Shown here piece by piece: positions 23,701 through 37,305 of a DNA stretch of 64,000 nucleotides. Position 1 is the stretch's first letter, and every line of letters starts with the position of its first letter. The DNA is from Rhypophila decipiens (lineage: Eukaryota; Ascomycota; Sordariomycetes; Sordariales; Naviculisporaceae). The position numbers were made by a program, and so were the translations under genes. The notes under the pieces are model-generated. The model was not told the origin of the DNA. It worked only from the letters and a program-made list of their open reading frames with translations, and did no database searches. The stretch lies in the NCBI GenBank assembly GCA_033297075.1, contig MU858052.1, positions 124,001 through 188,000 on the forward strand, in the 5' to 3' direction.

Positions 23701-26700
23701 TACAGGCTTGGATTGAAGCCTTTGAGGACGAGTATCTGGAAATCCGGGATCGCAAGTGGTCTACAGAAGGTCAGGAGGCGACCAAGACCGATGTTCCCGT
23801 CATCAAGAAACTGGTGCACGAGATAACGATGCGGAACCAGGTCATCTACCTGGAGCCGCCGCTCGAGTTTGCTCGGGCTAGCTGGTTCGCTCAGCTGCAA
23901 GAATGGATCGGTGTGATTTGCAATCTGAGGATGATCAAGGCCACTCGTTATAGTCATAGTCTCAGCACCACGGTTACGGATGAGCCACGGTTCAATAACC
24001 TCCCTGGCGTGTGCACCGAATCGCTTCTAAAGGTGCAGACATCGGTGGAAAAGAAACTTGGCGAGATCGGAACCTATGTAGACAAGTGGTTGCAGTTCCA
24101 GTCACTCTGGGACTTGCAATCGGAGCATGTTTATGATGTTCTTGGCGACCAGCTATCGAGATGGCTGCAGCTTCTCCAGGAGATTAGAAAGACGCGCCAG
24201 ACCTTTGACACGACCGAGGTCAGCCGCTCCTTTGGCCACATTACCATCGACTACGACCAGGTGCAGACCAAGGTCAATGCCAAATACGACCAGTGGCAAC
24301 ACGATATTTTGACCAAGTTTGCCGGTCGCCTCGGCACCAGAATGCGGGAGGTGCATGCCGAGATGGAGAAGGCTCGCAAGGACCTCGAGGGCCAGGCCTT
24401 GGCTGCCCATTCAACCGCCGAGGCTGTTCAGTTCATCACGATTGTGCAGACGTGTAAGAAACAGGTCAAGCTCTGGGCGCCCGAGGTCGAGACCTTCAGG
24501 CAAGGAGAATCTACCCTTGTTAGACAGCGATATCAGTTCCCCAGTGACTGGCTCCATGCCGAACAGGTAGATGGCATGTGGGATTCGTTGAATGAGCTGC
24601 TTACCCGTAAGGCGAAGATTGTTCAGGATCAGACAGATGCTCTCCGCGCCAAGATCAATGCCGAAGAGAAGGTTGTCATCGACAAAATTGTTGAGATCAC
24701 GGCTCAGTGGGAGCAAGAGAAGCCTGTCTCGGGCACCATTTCCCCCGACGTTGCTTCTGCCACTCTCAGCACCTTTGAGACGGCCATCACCAAGCTCCAG
24801 GATGAGTCTGCCATGGTTGCCAAGGCCAAGGAGGCGCTGGATCTTCCCGCTACGCCCGACACTTCACTCGCCGTCATTCTCGAGGAAGTCCAAGACTTCA
24901 AGTCTGTGTGGGCCTCGCTCTCTACCATCTGGAAGAGCCTCAACGAACTCCGCGAGACACTGTGGAACAGCGTGCAGCCTCGAAAGATTAGGTCTTCGAT
25001 TGATAACCTGATCAACATGACCAAGCAGATGCCGAGCAGAATGAGACAGTACGCTGCTTTTGAGCATATCCAAAACGTTCTTCGCCAGTTCTACAAGGTC
25101 AATTCGATCCTGACTGAGCTCAAGTCGGAGGCTATCCGTGAAAGGCATTGGGTCAAGATTTACAAGCAGATCAAGCCTGGGAAGCGGTACTCGTCCGTGT
25201 CGATGACTCTTGGCGATGTCTGGGACCTTAATCTCGTTGCCACCGAGGTCATTGTGAAGGATATCATCATTCAGGCCCAGGGTGAGATGGCACTGGAGGA
25301 GTTCTTGAAGCAAGTCCGGGAGACGTGGACTGGCTACGCCCTCGAGCTTGTCAATTACCAGAACAAGTGCCGTCTAATTCGCGGATGGGATGACCTCTTT
25401 GCCAAGTGCAGCGAGAATCTCAACTCACTGCAAGCCATGAGGCATTCGCCATATTACAAGGAGTTCGAAGACGAAGCGTCTGCGTGGGAAGACAAGCTCA
25501 ACCGCGTCCACGTTCTCTTTGATGTTTGGATTGATGTCCAGCGCCAATGGGTCTACCTGGAGGGTGTGTTTACGGGCAACGCTGACATCAAGCATTTGCT
25601 CCCGATTGAGTCATCGCGATTCCAGAACATCAACAGCGAGTTCTCGGCTGTGATGAAAAAGGTGTACAAGCAGCCGTATGTTCTGGAGGTCTTGACGATC
25701 CCCAACGTGCAAAAATCTCTCGACCGCTTGTTTGATCTTCTCGGCAAGATTCAGAAGGCTCTTGGAGAGTACCTCGAGAAGGAGCGTCTGTCGTTCCCCA
25801 GATTCTACTTTGTTGGTGACGAGGATCTGCTCGAGATGATTGGCAACAGCAACGATACCATGCGCATTGCTAAGCACTTCAAGAAGATGTTTGCTGGTCT
25901 TACTGGCCTGGTAATGAATGACGAGTCCATCATCACCGGCTTCACCTCCAAGGAGGGCGAAGTGGTGACGCTCAAGAAGGAGATCAACCTGTCCAAGACG
26001 CCCAAGATCAATGACTGGCTTGCGCTGCTGGAAAATGGAATGAAGGCGACGCTTGCCGAGCTCCTGGCTGAGGCTGTGGACGAGTTTGGCCCCATTTTCG
26101 GCAGCGAGACAATTGACCCGGCTGCTTTGAGCAAGTTTATGGCGTCTTATCCCAGCCAGGTTGTCGTCTTGGCCACGCAGGCTGTCTGGACCACTGTGGT
26201 TGAGCAATCTCTTGTCGAAGGTGGAAAGAGCCTGCAGTCGCTGTTCGATCGCGAAGTGCAGCTCCTCGGGCTTTTGGCCGACACTGTGCTTGGAGATCTC
26301 GAGGTTCTGATGCGCAAGACGTGCGAGCAGCTGATCACGGAATGCGTACACCAGCGCGATGTGATTGAGAAGCTGATCAAGCACAATGCCACCTCCAATA
26401 CGCATTACATGTGGCTGCTGCAGATGCGTTATGTCTACTCGCCTGAGGGCGACTTATTGCAGCGGCTGCATATCAAGATGGCGAATGCCAAGCTCAATTA
26501 TGGCTTTGAGTACCTTGGTGTTCCCGACAGACTTGTCCGCACACCGCTCACAGACCGCTGCTTCTTGACCTTGACACAAGCTCTGTGCCAGCGTCTGGGT
26601 GGCTCTCCTTACGGCCCAGCAGGTACAGGCAAGACGGAATCCGTCAAGGCTCTTGGTGTCCAGCTCGGCCGCTTCACCCTCGTCTTCTGCTGCGACGACA

Positions 26701-29700
26701 CCTTCGACTTCCAGGCCATGGGTCGCATCTTCCTCGGTATCTGCCAGGTCGGTGCCTGGGGTTGTTTCGACGAGTTCAACCGTCTTGAGGAGAAGATCCT
26801 CTCGGCCGTGTCGCAGCAGATTCAGAACATCCAGATTGGTCTTAAACAGGGCGCCGAGGACGAGGGCGCCTCCATCGAACTGGGCACCACTAGCCTCCGT
26901 GTCAATACCAACACTGGCATCTTCATCACCATGAACCCTGGCTATGCCGGACGTTCTAACCTGCCTGATAACTTGAAGAAGCTGTTCCGCAGCGTGGCCA
27001 TGTCGAAGCCCGACAAGGAACTCATTGCCGAAGTCATGCTGTATTCCCAGGGCTTCAACCAGGCCAAGGCCCTGTCGAAGCATACTGTGCCCTTTTTCGA
27101 TCAGTGTTCGGCCAAGTTGTCCAAGCAAGCCCATTACGACTTCGGTCTCCGTGCACTGAAGAGCGTCCTTGTCAGCTCTGGTGGCTTGAAGCGTGCTCGT
27201 CTGGCTGAAGGGAATCTCGGCACTGGCGAGGTGGCTGAGGCTGAGATTCTTGTCCAGAGTATCCGGGAGACCATCGCGCCCAAACTGATCAAGTCCGATG
27301 TCGAGATCATGATGGACATCGAGCAGGTGTGCTTCCCCGGTGTCAAGTATGTGCCCGCCAGCTTGACCAAGCTCCAGGAGGCCATTCGCCGCCTAGCAGC
27401 CGAGAGACAGCTGGTTGTCAATGATACCTGGATGACCAAGATTCTTCAGCTGTACCAGATTCAAAACATCCACCATGGTGTCATGATGGTTGGAAACTCT
27501 GGGTCCGGAAAGTCGGCTGCTTGGCGTCTCCTCATTGATGCCCTGCAACAGGTTGAGAATGTAGAAGGAGTGTCGCATGTTATCGACAGCAAGGTCATGT
27601 CCAAGGAGGCCTTGTATGGAAATCTCGACTCGACGACGAGAGAGTGGACTGATGGTCTTTTCACGAGCATTCTCCGCAAGATTGTCGACAACCTCCGTGG
27701 CGAGGACACCAAGCGTCACTGGATCGTGTTTGATGGTGATGTCGATCCCGAATGGGTCGAAAACCTGAACAGTGTTCTCGATGACAACAAGCTTCTCACG
27801 CTGCCCAACGGTGAACGTCTCAATCTGCCGTCCAATGTGCGCATCATGTTTGAGGTTGAGACGCTAAAGTACGCGACCCTGGCCACGGTCAGTAGATGTG
27901 GTATGGTGTGGTTCAGCGAAGACACCGTCACACCCGACATGATGATGACCAACTATCTCGAGACGCTGCGCGGTGTCGCCTTTGAGGATCTGGACGAGGA
28001 TGTTGTTGCCACTGGGCAGAGCTCGGCCAAGGCGCTCGCTGTGCAGAGTCAAGCTGCTGATCTCCTGCACGCCTATCTAACCACTGATGGCTTCCTGCTG
28101 GCAGCCTTGAAGGAGGCCGAGACGTTCAGCCACATCATGGAGTTTACTGTCGCCCGTGTGCTCAACACATTGTTCTCGCTGCTGAACAAGGCTGTCCGTG
28201 ACATCATCGAGTACAACTCGCAACACCCCGACTTCCCGCTTGATCCTGAGCAGGTCGAGGCGTACATCTCCAAGAAGCTGCTCCTTGCTCTGGTCTGGGC
28301 TCTGACTGGCGACTGTCCCTTGCTGGACCGCAAGGCGTTTGGCGACAAGGTTGCAGGACTGGCGAGCTTCGGGTCACCGCCGCTGGATGGCACAAGTTCG
28401 CTGATTGACTTTAATGTCACCCTTCCCCAGGCCGAATGGAGTCCGTGGCAGAACCAGGTGCCTAGCATCGAGATCAACACGCATTCCGTTACCCAGACGG
28501 ATGTGGTCATTCCTACGCTCGATACTGTCCGCCACGAGGATGTCCTCTATTCATGGCTCGCCGAGCACAAGCCGCTTCTCTTGTGCGGTCCTCCTGGTTC
28601 AGGTAAAACCATGACGCTGTTTGCCGCCCTCCGCAAGCTCCAGAACATGGAGGTTGTCGGCCTCAACTTTTCCAGCGCGACAACGCCCGATCTTCTTATC
28701 AAGACTTTTGAGCAATACTGCGAATACAAGAAGACGCTCAATGGCGTCATGCTCTCGCCTACCCAGATTGGTCGTTGGCTGGTCATCTTCTGCGACGAAA
28801 TCAACCTGCCCGCTCCTGACAAGTACGGCACCCAGCGTGCCATCTCGTTCCTCCGCCAGCTGGTGGAGCACAATGGCTTCTGGAGGACATCGGACAAGTC
28901 TTGGGTCACGCTCGATCGCATCCAGTTTGTTGGTGCTTGTAACCCGCCCACCGACGCAGGCCGTACGCCCATGGGTGCTCGATTCCTCCGCCATGCGCCG
29001 CTTATCATGGTCGATTACCCCGGCGAGAAGTCGCTCACCCAGATTTACGGCACTTTCAACTCGGCTGTCCTCAAGATAATTCCCTCGCTTCGTGGATATG
29101 CCGACGCACTTACTCAGGCTATGGTCAGGCTGTATCTCGAGTCTCAGCAGAGATTTACGGCCAAGATTCAACCCCATTACGTTTACAGTCCTCGTGAGTT
29201 GACGAGATGGGTACGCGGTATCTACGAGGCAATTCGGCCCCTCGAGACCTTGACTGTTGAGGGTCTCATTCGTATCTGGGCCCATGAGGCACTCCGTCTC
29301 TTCCAGGATCGTTTGGTCGCAGAGGATGAACGCAAGTGGACAGAGGAGGCTGTGCATCGGATTGCACTCGAGTACTTCCCCAGCGTCGACGAACAGAAGG
29401 CACTTGGTGGACCAATTCTGTTCTCCAATTGGCTGTCCAAGCATTACGTACCTGTCGACCGTGAGCAGCTTCGTGATTTCGTCAAGGCCAGACTCAAGAC
29501 TTTCTGCGAGGAAGAGGTGGACGTTCCTCTGATCCTGTTCAATGATGTCTTGGAGCATGTGCTGCGTATTGATCGGGTGTTTAGACAGCCTCAAGGCCAC
29601 TTGATCTTGATTGGTGTCAGCGGAAGTGGCAAGACCACCTTGTCACGCTTTGTCGCTTGGATGAATGGCTTGAAGGTCTTCCAGATCAAGGTGCACGGCA

Positions 29701-32700
29701 AGTACTCTGCCGAGGACTTTGACGAGGATCTCCGAGAGGTGCTGCGGAGGTGTGGATGCAAGGGGGAGAAGATTTGCTTCATCATGGATGAGAGCAACGT
29801 GTTGGATTCGGGATTCCTGGAGAGGATGAATACACTGCTTGCTAATGCCGAGGTTCCCGGTCTGTTTGAGGGAGATGATTATGCGGCCCTCATGACTGCT
29901 TGCAAGGAAGGTTCCCAGCGCCAAGGCCTGCATCTCGACTCGGCCGAGGAGCTGTACAAGTGGTTTACTGGCCAGATTGTCAAGAACTTGCACGTGGTGT
30001 TTACCATGAACCCGCCCGAGGACGGATTGTCGTCCAAGGCCGCCACGTCGCCTGCCTTGTTCAATCGTTGCGTGCTCAACTGGTTCGGAGACTGGTCTGA
30101 CCAGGCTTTGTTCCAGGTCGCGCACGAGCTGACACACTCTGTTGACTTGGACCGACCCAACTTTGCGGCGCCGGATACTATCCCCGTCGCCTACCGTGGT
30201 CTCAGCCTTCCGCCGTCGCACAGAGAGGCTGTCGTCAATTCTATGGTGTATATCCATTATTCCCTGCAGCGATTCAACGAGAAGCTGCTCAAGCAGCAAG
30301 GACGGGTCACGTATCTTACTCCAAGACACTTTTTGGATTTCCTCAATCAGTATGTCAAGCTTTATACGGAGAAGCGAGACGATCTCGAGGATCAGCAACG
30401 CCATCTGAACATTGGTCTGGAGAAACTGCGTGACACGGTGGACAAGGTCAGCGAGCTCCGCATCAGCCTTGCCGAAAAGAAGAAGCAGCTCGAGGCCAAG
30501 GATATGGAGGCCAACGAGAAGCTGCAGCGCATGGTTGCCGACCAGCAAGAGGCCGAACAGAGCAAGGCCACGTCGTTGGAGATCCAGGCTGCCCTAGAGA
30601 TCCAGGAGGCCGAGGTGGCGTCCCGCAAGAAGATTGTGCTTTCTGACCTCGCCAGGGCCGAGCCGGCTGTCGAGGAGGCCAAGGCTTCGGTCAGCAACAT
30701 CAAGCGTCAGCATCTGACTGAAGTGAGGTCCATGAACACGCCGCCGCAGGGTGTCCGACTTGCTCTGGAATCCGTCTGCAAGATGATCGGTCACAAAGTC
30801 GCAGACTGGAAGCAGATTCAGGCTGTGGTCCGTCGAGACGATTTCATCGCTAGCATCGTGAACTTTGACAATGAGAAGCAAATGACCAAGCCGCTGCGAC
30901 TCAAGATGCGAAACGACTTCTTGTCCAACCCAGAGTTCACCTACGAGAAGGTGAACCACGCCAGCAGAGCCTGCGGACCGCTTGTGCAGTGGGTCGAGGC
31001 CCAAGTCAATTATGCCGAGATTTTGGACCGCGTTGGACCGCTGAGGAATGAGGTCGCTGAGCTGGAGGACAAGGCCCTCGAGACCAAGGCCCAAGCCAAG
31101 GCCGTCCAAGAGGCCATCGCCAACCTTGAGGCCAGAATCGGAAAATACAAGGTTGAATACAAGGAACTCGTCCGCCAGACGGAAAATATCAAGGACGAGA
31201 TGCTCCGCGTGCAGACCAAGGTCGACCGCAGCGTCAAGCTTCTCGACAGTCTTTCGTCGGAGAGGGTCCGTTGGGAGCAAGGAAGCAAGTCGTTCGAGAC
31301 GCAGATCAGCACTCTTGTCGGTGACGTGCTGATCGCGGCGGCTTTCCTGGCCTACAGTGGTTTGTATGATCAGACCTTCCGCAAGACCATGATGGAGGAC
31401 TGGCTTCACCAGCTGCACCTATCGGGTATCCAGTTCAAGCCACATAATACCGTGACCGAGTACCTGTCTACTGCCGATGAACGACTGGGCTGGCAGCAGA
31501 ACATGCTTCCCGTGGATGACTTGTGCACCGAGAACGCCATTATCCTGAAGCGCTTCAACCGGTATCCTCTCATTATCGATCCGTCTGGACGTGTGACGGA
31601 GTTCTTGCAGAGGGAGTGCAAGGATCGCAAATTGACCGTGGCTAGCTTCTTGGATGCTGGCTTTACGAAGGCTCTCGAGAGCTGTCTCCGTTTCGGCAAC
31701 CCCATCCTGATCCAGGATGCCGAGCGACTGGATCCCATTGTCAATCATGTGCTCAACAAGGAGTACCAGAAAACTGGTGGCCGTGTCTTGATCCAGCTTG
31801 GCAAGCAGCAGATTGACTTTTCGCCTGCCTTTAAGATTTACTTGTCTACACGGGATCCATCGGCCACTTTTGCCCCTGATGTTTGCAGTCGCACGACATT
31901 TGTCAATTTCACCGTCACCCAGAGCAGTCTGCAGACCCAGTCTCTGGCTCAGGCGCTCAAGTCGGAGCGTCCCGATGTCGATGAGAGACGTTCCAATCTC
32001 ATCAAGCTCCAGGGCGAGTTCAAGGTTCATCTGCGACAGCTCGAGAAGCGGCTTTTGCAAGCCCTGAACGAGTCCCGTGGCAATATTCTCGACGACGACA
32101 ATGTCATCCAGACGCTCGAGACCCTCAAGACGGAGGCGGCCGAGATCTCGACCAAGATGAGCAACACGGAGGGTGTCATGGCCGAGGTGGAGCAAATCAC
32201 CTTGCAGTACAACATCATTGCCAGATCCTGCAGTGCTGTCTTTGCCGTGCTCGAGCAACTGCATTATCTCAACCACTTTTACCAGTTCTCGCTGCAGTAC
32301 TTTCTCGACATCTTCCACTCGGTTCTGCACGGTAACCCCAACCTGGCAAGCGAGACCAATCACAATGTTCGTCGGGATATCATTGTCAAGGATCTGTTCG
32401 TCACGACGTTCAAGCGGACCGCGTTGAGTTTGTTGCAGAAGGACCGCATCACTCTCGCCATGCTGCTTGCTCAGGCATCGCCCTACAAGATGGACAAGAC
32501 GTTACTGGATGTCATATTGGATGAGAAGATTGAGGGCAAGGATGTCTCCACCCAACAAGAAGCTCGTGACGAGGTGTTCTCCCGCGCAAGACGTATTACT
32601 GCCCTCAAAGACAAGCTCGATGGGGTTCCATCAGAAGACTGGGAGCGCTTCTTTGGCGAGGAGCTGGCCGAAAACTTTGTGCCCAAGATCTGGGACGACA

Positions 32701-33906
32701 GCACCGAGGCCAATGATCGCGCGCTTATTTCGCTGCTGCTCATCAAGCTCTTCCGTATCGACCGCTTCGTGCCCGCCGCGGAACGCTTTGCTACGCTCGT
32801 CTTTGGCTCGGGGCTATTCGATGTAGTCGAGGACCTCAAGCAAACCGTAGATCAAGTATCCGCTACGCGACCCATCTCCATGGTGTCCAGCCCCGGTTTC
32901 GACGCCTCGTACAAGGTCGACGGCCTGGTGGAGCGCATGCGCGTCCGATGCACCAACATCGCCATGGGATCCAGCGAGGGCGAGAACAGCGCTAATTCAG
33001 CCATCGCAAACGCAGCCCAGACAGGATCATGGGTCCTCATCAAGAACGTCCATCTCGCGCCGCAGTGGCTGGGCGGGCTGGAGAAGAAGATGGACTCGCT
33101 CAATCCCAACCCGGAGTTTAGGCTGTTCTTGTCTATGGAGAGTAGCAACAAGATTCCGGTCAATTTTCTGAGAGCGTCGCGGGTCTTGATGTATGAGCAG
33201 CCTGCTGGTGTGAGGGCTAATATGAAGGATTCCATGTCTTCGCTTTCGCTGAGGTCGAGCAAGAGTCCTGTTGAGAGGGCCAGACTTTATCTCTTGTTGT
33301 CGTTCTTGCATGCTGTTGTGCAGGAGCGGTTGAGGTATGCCCCGAATTTGGGCTGGAAGGGGTTCTGGGAGTTTAACGATGCTGATGTAAGTTTTTCCAA
33401 TCTGCTTGACGGAATATGTTGTGGGATTTTGTTTGCTAATAATGTTTCTGTTGCAGTATGAATGCTCCGCGCATGTAATCGACACGTGGATCGACACTGC
33501 CGCTCAAAGCAGAACCAACATTGCACCAGCTAATATACCCTGGGAGATGATCCGCTATCTTGTGACGGAAACCTACGGCGGCAAGATTGACGACGAGGGC
33601 GATTTCAGTATGCTCAACAAGCTTGTCGAGACGTTCCTCACGCCGGCGGCCTTTGAGATTGGACACAAGTTGGTTGAGGCTACGGGCCAGGAGTCGGCGG
33701 ATCTCGTCGTGCCCTCGGGAACGTCGATTCAGGAGTTTATGAATTGGATTCAGCGACTGCCTGAGCGCGAACCGCCTACTTATCTGGGCTTGCCGGCTAA
33801 TGCCGAGAAGTTGTTGCTTGTTGGGCTTGGCAAGAGTTTGATTGGCAATCTGAAGAAGGTTACGGATTTGCTGGATGAGGGGGAGGCTTTGATGGCCGAG
33901 GCGTGA
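20733..33906 (+). CDS. dhc1: Cytoplasmic dynein heavy chain
   Basis: Exon 1 is 20733-33386 and exon 2 is 33457-33906; the 70-bp intron has donor GTAAGT and acceptor TGCAG and joins NDAD to YECSAHVI. The product is 4367 aa, the size expected of fungal cytoplasmic dynein heavy chain (nudA of Aspergillus, ro-1 of Neurospora). The tail and linker occupy roughly the first 1900 residues. P-loops mark AAA1 ([12 protein letters not shown], about residue 1961), AAA2 ([14 protein letters not shown], 2254), AAA3 (GPPGSGKT, 2619) and AAA4 (GVSGSGKTT, 2961). AAA1 also shows [15 protein letters not shown]. Next come the coiled-coil stalk, starting near [17 protein letters not shown], the microtubule-binding domain ([17 protein letters not shown]), the return coil, AAA5-6 and the C-terminal domain. 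It is the minus-end microtubule motor for nuclear migration and retrograde transport. All four P-loops look intact. Confidence 0.98.
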
Positions 33907-34920
33907 TTTTAAATCATGCGTTGGGTGGGAGTTTTGGTGACTGGGTGTGTAAGAAGTGGTACCTATGGGGTGTATAACATCGTCTTTTTTCGCGGTGTGG
34001 TCTGTTTGATTTGTTAGATTTGTTATAATATCGGTTATTGCATGGTTACTGGCAGATTATGGGATAGAGATTGTTTTGCCAGGGTTGTAAGAGAAGAGCT
34101 GAACAGGCGGTATTTGTTTGTTTTGCCATGTCCGCTGGCTAGAGATCTTTATATCGCGAGACTGGAACTATCATTAAAGGTTAATGGTTCAAGGTTCAGT
34201 CATGTACATTCTTACCAGATGTCAGATCAGATACCCTATAAACTATCTTTCGTTTGTAAGAACTCTCTATCTTGCACTCGCTGCTTCACTGCTGTAAACT
34301 TTGTTACTTCCGTCTTGAAAACAGTTGTTGTATTGATGGGCAATACTTTTGATCCGTAAGAAAGTGGTTTGTATTCATTGTCAAGGTAAGATAATGACTA
34401 TGTGGAATGAGGCATCTGATGAATCTGCGTATATATTCCATCGTATCGAAGACGGGGGGGACGGAAAACCCATCCACCGCGCAATAAATACAACAATCAT
34501 GAGAAGGAAGCAAGACATGCCAAAATTGCAAAAGAAAAACTTGAAGTGGAAAGAATAAAGCCGCCCCCTATTTTCTGTGTATTGTGTCGTCATGAATGAG
34601 CAAGCAATTGGACCTCCCGTTACTCTACCCCTGTTTGACCAACTCTTGTCCATAAAATGGCCCCCTTTCTTGTCGAAACGCCCCATTTTCCCCAGCTCCT
34701 AACTGATGGTTGCATAACGTCGCAAGGTATGCTAGCATCCTGTGTCGATATTGGTATGAAGACTCGGGTTGGCTAGCCTCGTATATAGCCAAGGGAAAAA
34801 AGAGAAAGAACAAGGAAAAGAAGCAAAGAGAAGAACGCCAGAGAAACGTAACCAAAACCTGTAATTCTTCATATAGTCTGTGTTCTTTTGCAAAACCAAG
34901 GTCCAGCAGTTTCCGGGCCC
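33907..34920. other. Convergent intergenic region after dynein
   Basis: About 1 kb between the 3' ends of the dynein and Clr5-domain genes. Only short frames without domain signal are present. Confidence 0.5.
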
Positions 34921-36604
34921 TCAGTAGCTCTGACCATGCTGAAAATCGACGAAACTGGGACCAGGCGGGGACGGCGTTTTGCGCACTGGCTCTTCATGAA
35001 CCGGATCAGTTACCAACAGCGGATAGATAAAGCCACTGTGGGCAACCGGTAGCTTGATTATTTCAGGTACACATGTGGCGATGAAGTTCCTAACCGGCTG
35101 AAACTTGGCTGACCTCACGAGATAAACCACCTCGTCCCTGGCTGCCATGCGCTGGTCAGCACTCCGTTGGACTTGAACGAGGAAACGGTCCAGCAAGGTG
35201 GTGTCGCCAGAATCTCTGAGTTTATTGGCACGGCGGATAGCATCTGCAACTGTCGAGTCGTATTGTTGGCCTTTGGCCCTGGCAGCAGGTATTGTTGCCA
35301 TGATCGTGCAAACCACAAGTGTCAAGAGCTCTGAGGCCGAGATGCCGAGTTGTTCCATGGCCTGTGCTGTCCACTGGGGTGATCTCTGAGACTGCTGAAG
35401 GCCTTGTGTCCAGGTCCGCCAGAGCAAGCAGACGATCTTGTAAAGAGAATCTTCGGGAATGTTCTGCATGGCTCCAGGGAGGACCGAGTTTGCCTCCAAC
35501 ATGTCAATACACCAATTTAGACAAGAAGACAAGCATGATATGTGACGTCGAAAAACCCTGTAGGGCTGATGCTCAAGGAAATTCTCTAGAAACTTGTCAA
35601 CTTTGAGCTCCGGGTCGCCTTCTTCGAAGTTCAAGTCGTCCTTGTTGTACTGGAGGATGAGATGCCGGAGGTAAATGTAGGCAGCAATGTCGAGCTCCGG
35701 TCCTCGTGTCGCCATCTGTCTGGGCTGAGACGTGTTAAGATCGAGGTATTTGTCGACTAAAGCCGCCGTTTGCTCAAAGGCATTGTCCTTGTCCCCGACC
35801 TGGTCCCAAGTACGGGCCAACTGTGCTCCAAAGAGAAACTTAATCCATGAGTCGTCCCGTACGTCGGGCTTGTTGATAGCCTTCTCAATAATATCCCGAA
35901 CAGCTTCGATCTGAAATTTGGCTTGAGCGGAGCGACCGCAGGCTACGGCGAGCAAAACGTCTGGATAGTATTGGTAGAGGCGGGCCCGGATCTGAAAGGC
36001 GGATTGTGAGTCGCCCAGAGCATAAAGCAGATCGGCCAGAAGACTGTACCAGTACTTGACGTCTTGCGAGCTCATATCACATAGTAGAGGGTCGATGTAT
36101 TGTTCATCATCGTAAAGAACATAGCTTTGTTCCTGTTGGATTGCAAACGATGATTGGGCTATCGAGTGTCCTTTCTGAGGCTGCTTCCCTTTCGATTCTC
36201 TAGTTGGAGTTAGCATCCACTTCCGGCACGTCCTGTTAGGCCGTGGTCACTCACGATTTGCCTGGCTTCTTGCTGGGTCGTACATGAGTATCGATGGTCT
36301 TGTGGTCATCGTCCGTCTTTCTGTTGTACTTTGTGATCTTCCACTTCTCCATGACGCGGTGGATAAATTGTCTCTTGCTGTTCCGACAGGTTAGTTGGTG
36401 ACGTAGAGAGGGGTAGGGAGGCACATACGTTGCGACGAAGTTGTGATGTTCGGCCATGTATCGCTTGACTTCGTCGAGGGTGTGGGTTTCATATTGCTTT
36501 AGAATGATGGCCTTGAAGCCCTCCCAGACGTCGTCGGGTATTCGTTTGGCGTTGACCTGGACTCCGTTCATCCATTTGAGCTCGGATGGTGAAGACTCTG
36601 CCAT
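34921..36604 (-). CDS. Clr5-domain protein
   Basis: Three exons: 36604-36429, 36377-36255 and 36199-34921. The 51-bp and 55-bp introns have donors GTATGT and GTGAGT and acceptors AACAG and ACTAG. The joins restore NFVATKRQFIHRVMEKW and KKPGKSESKGKQPQKG. Product is 525 aa. Residues about 20-75 form a Clr5 domain (PDDVWEGFKAIILKQY, then TLDEVKRYMAEHHNFVATKR), a fungal domain named after S. pombe Clr5, which is linked to heterochromatin. A basic linker follows. The rest is mainly alpha-helical, with a TPR-like start (VKYWYSLLADLLYALGDSQS, then AFQIRARLYQYYPDVLLAVA). The exact role is unknown. Upstream in-frame ATGs exist, but the chosen start sits just before the conserved domain. Confidence 0.85.
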
Positions 36605-37305
36605 GTTGACGATGTTTGACAACAGCCCAAAATGCTTGTACCCGAGACACGACATGTTGTGGAGCGTAGAGCGAGCTTGTACGGCATATTTAATAAGTTT
36701 CGTCTCTGGGAGAGAATTAGAAATTTGGAAATGTAATTTCAGTGATTTGAGCCTCGCCAGGTCCAGGTGGTTCGCGGCCACACAATGTCGAGGAAGAAGG
36801 TGCCTTTTAAAAGCCTAGCATGTCGCCTTGTGAGATTAAAATTTGACGTTGCCCGATCTGGTGTTTGGAAATGTTAGTTTGATCTCTGTCATGGGTTTAT
36901 ACTGCACAGGAGGGCTGTCCAATGAGAAAAGGACCAAGTCTTCCAGTTCCGTCGCAGCTGCATCTCTCCTGCAGGTAGTTACCACAGCCTCCAAGTGCCC
37001 GAAACAAATCTAGATAATGGAATTTGAGTGCTGACACCGACACAGATGTTTGCCAACGCATCATCAGTTCATCACCGCCGCTGGCAACTTTGTAAAAATT
37101 GTGTCGAAGTCGGTCGGAAGGCGTGATAAGTTGTAATTGAAGGTCATTTGGAAAAGGATCCCGAAATGCGCAAACCGAATCGACATGATCGGAGCTGTGG
37201 GCGAGGATACCGGGTTCGATAAAGATATATTAAGCTTCATATCCAGTCATTCAGTATCTTACTGCTCAAGCTGTGAAGTTGAGACCGGTAAAGCAATGTC
37301 CTAGC
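36605..37305. other. Divergent intergenic region
   Basis: About 700 bases between the Clr5-domain gene and the small unknown gene, presumably a shared promoter region. A TATA-like GATATATTAAGC lies near 37223, about 80 bases before the ATG at 37306. Confidence 0.45.
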
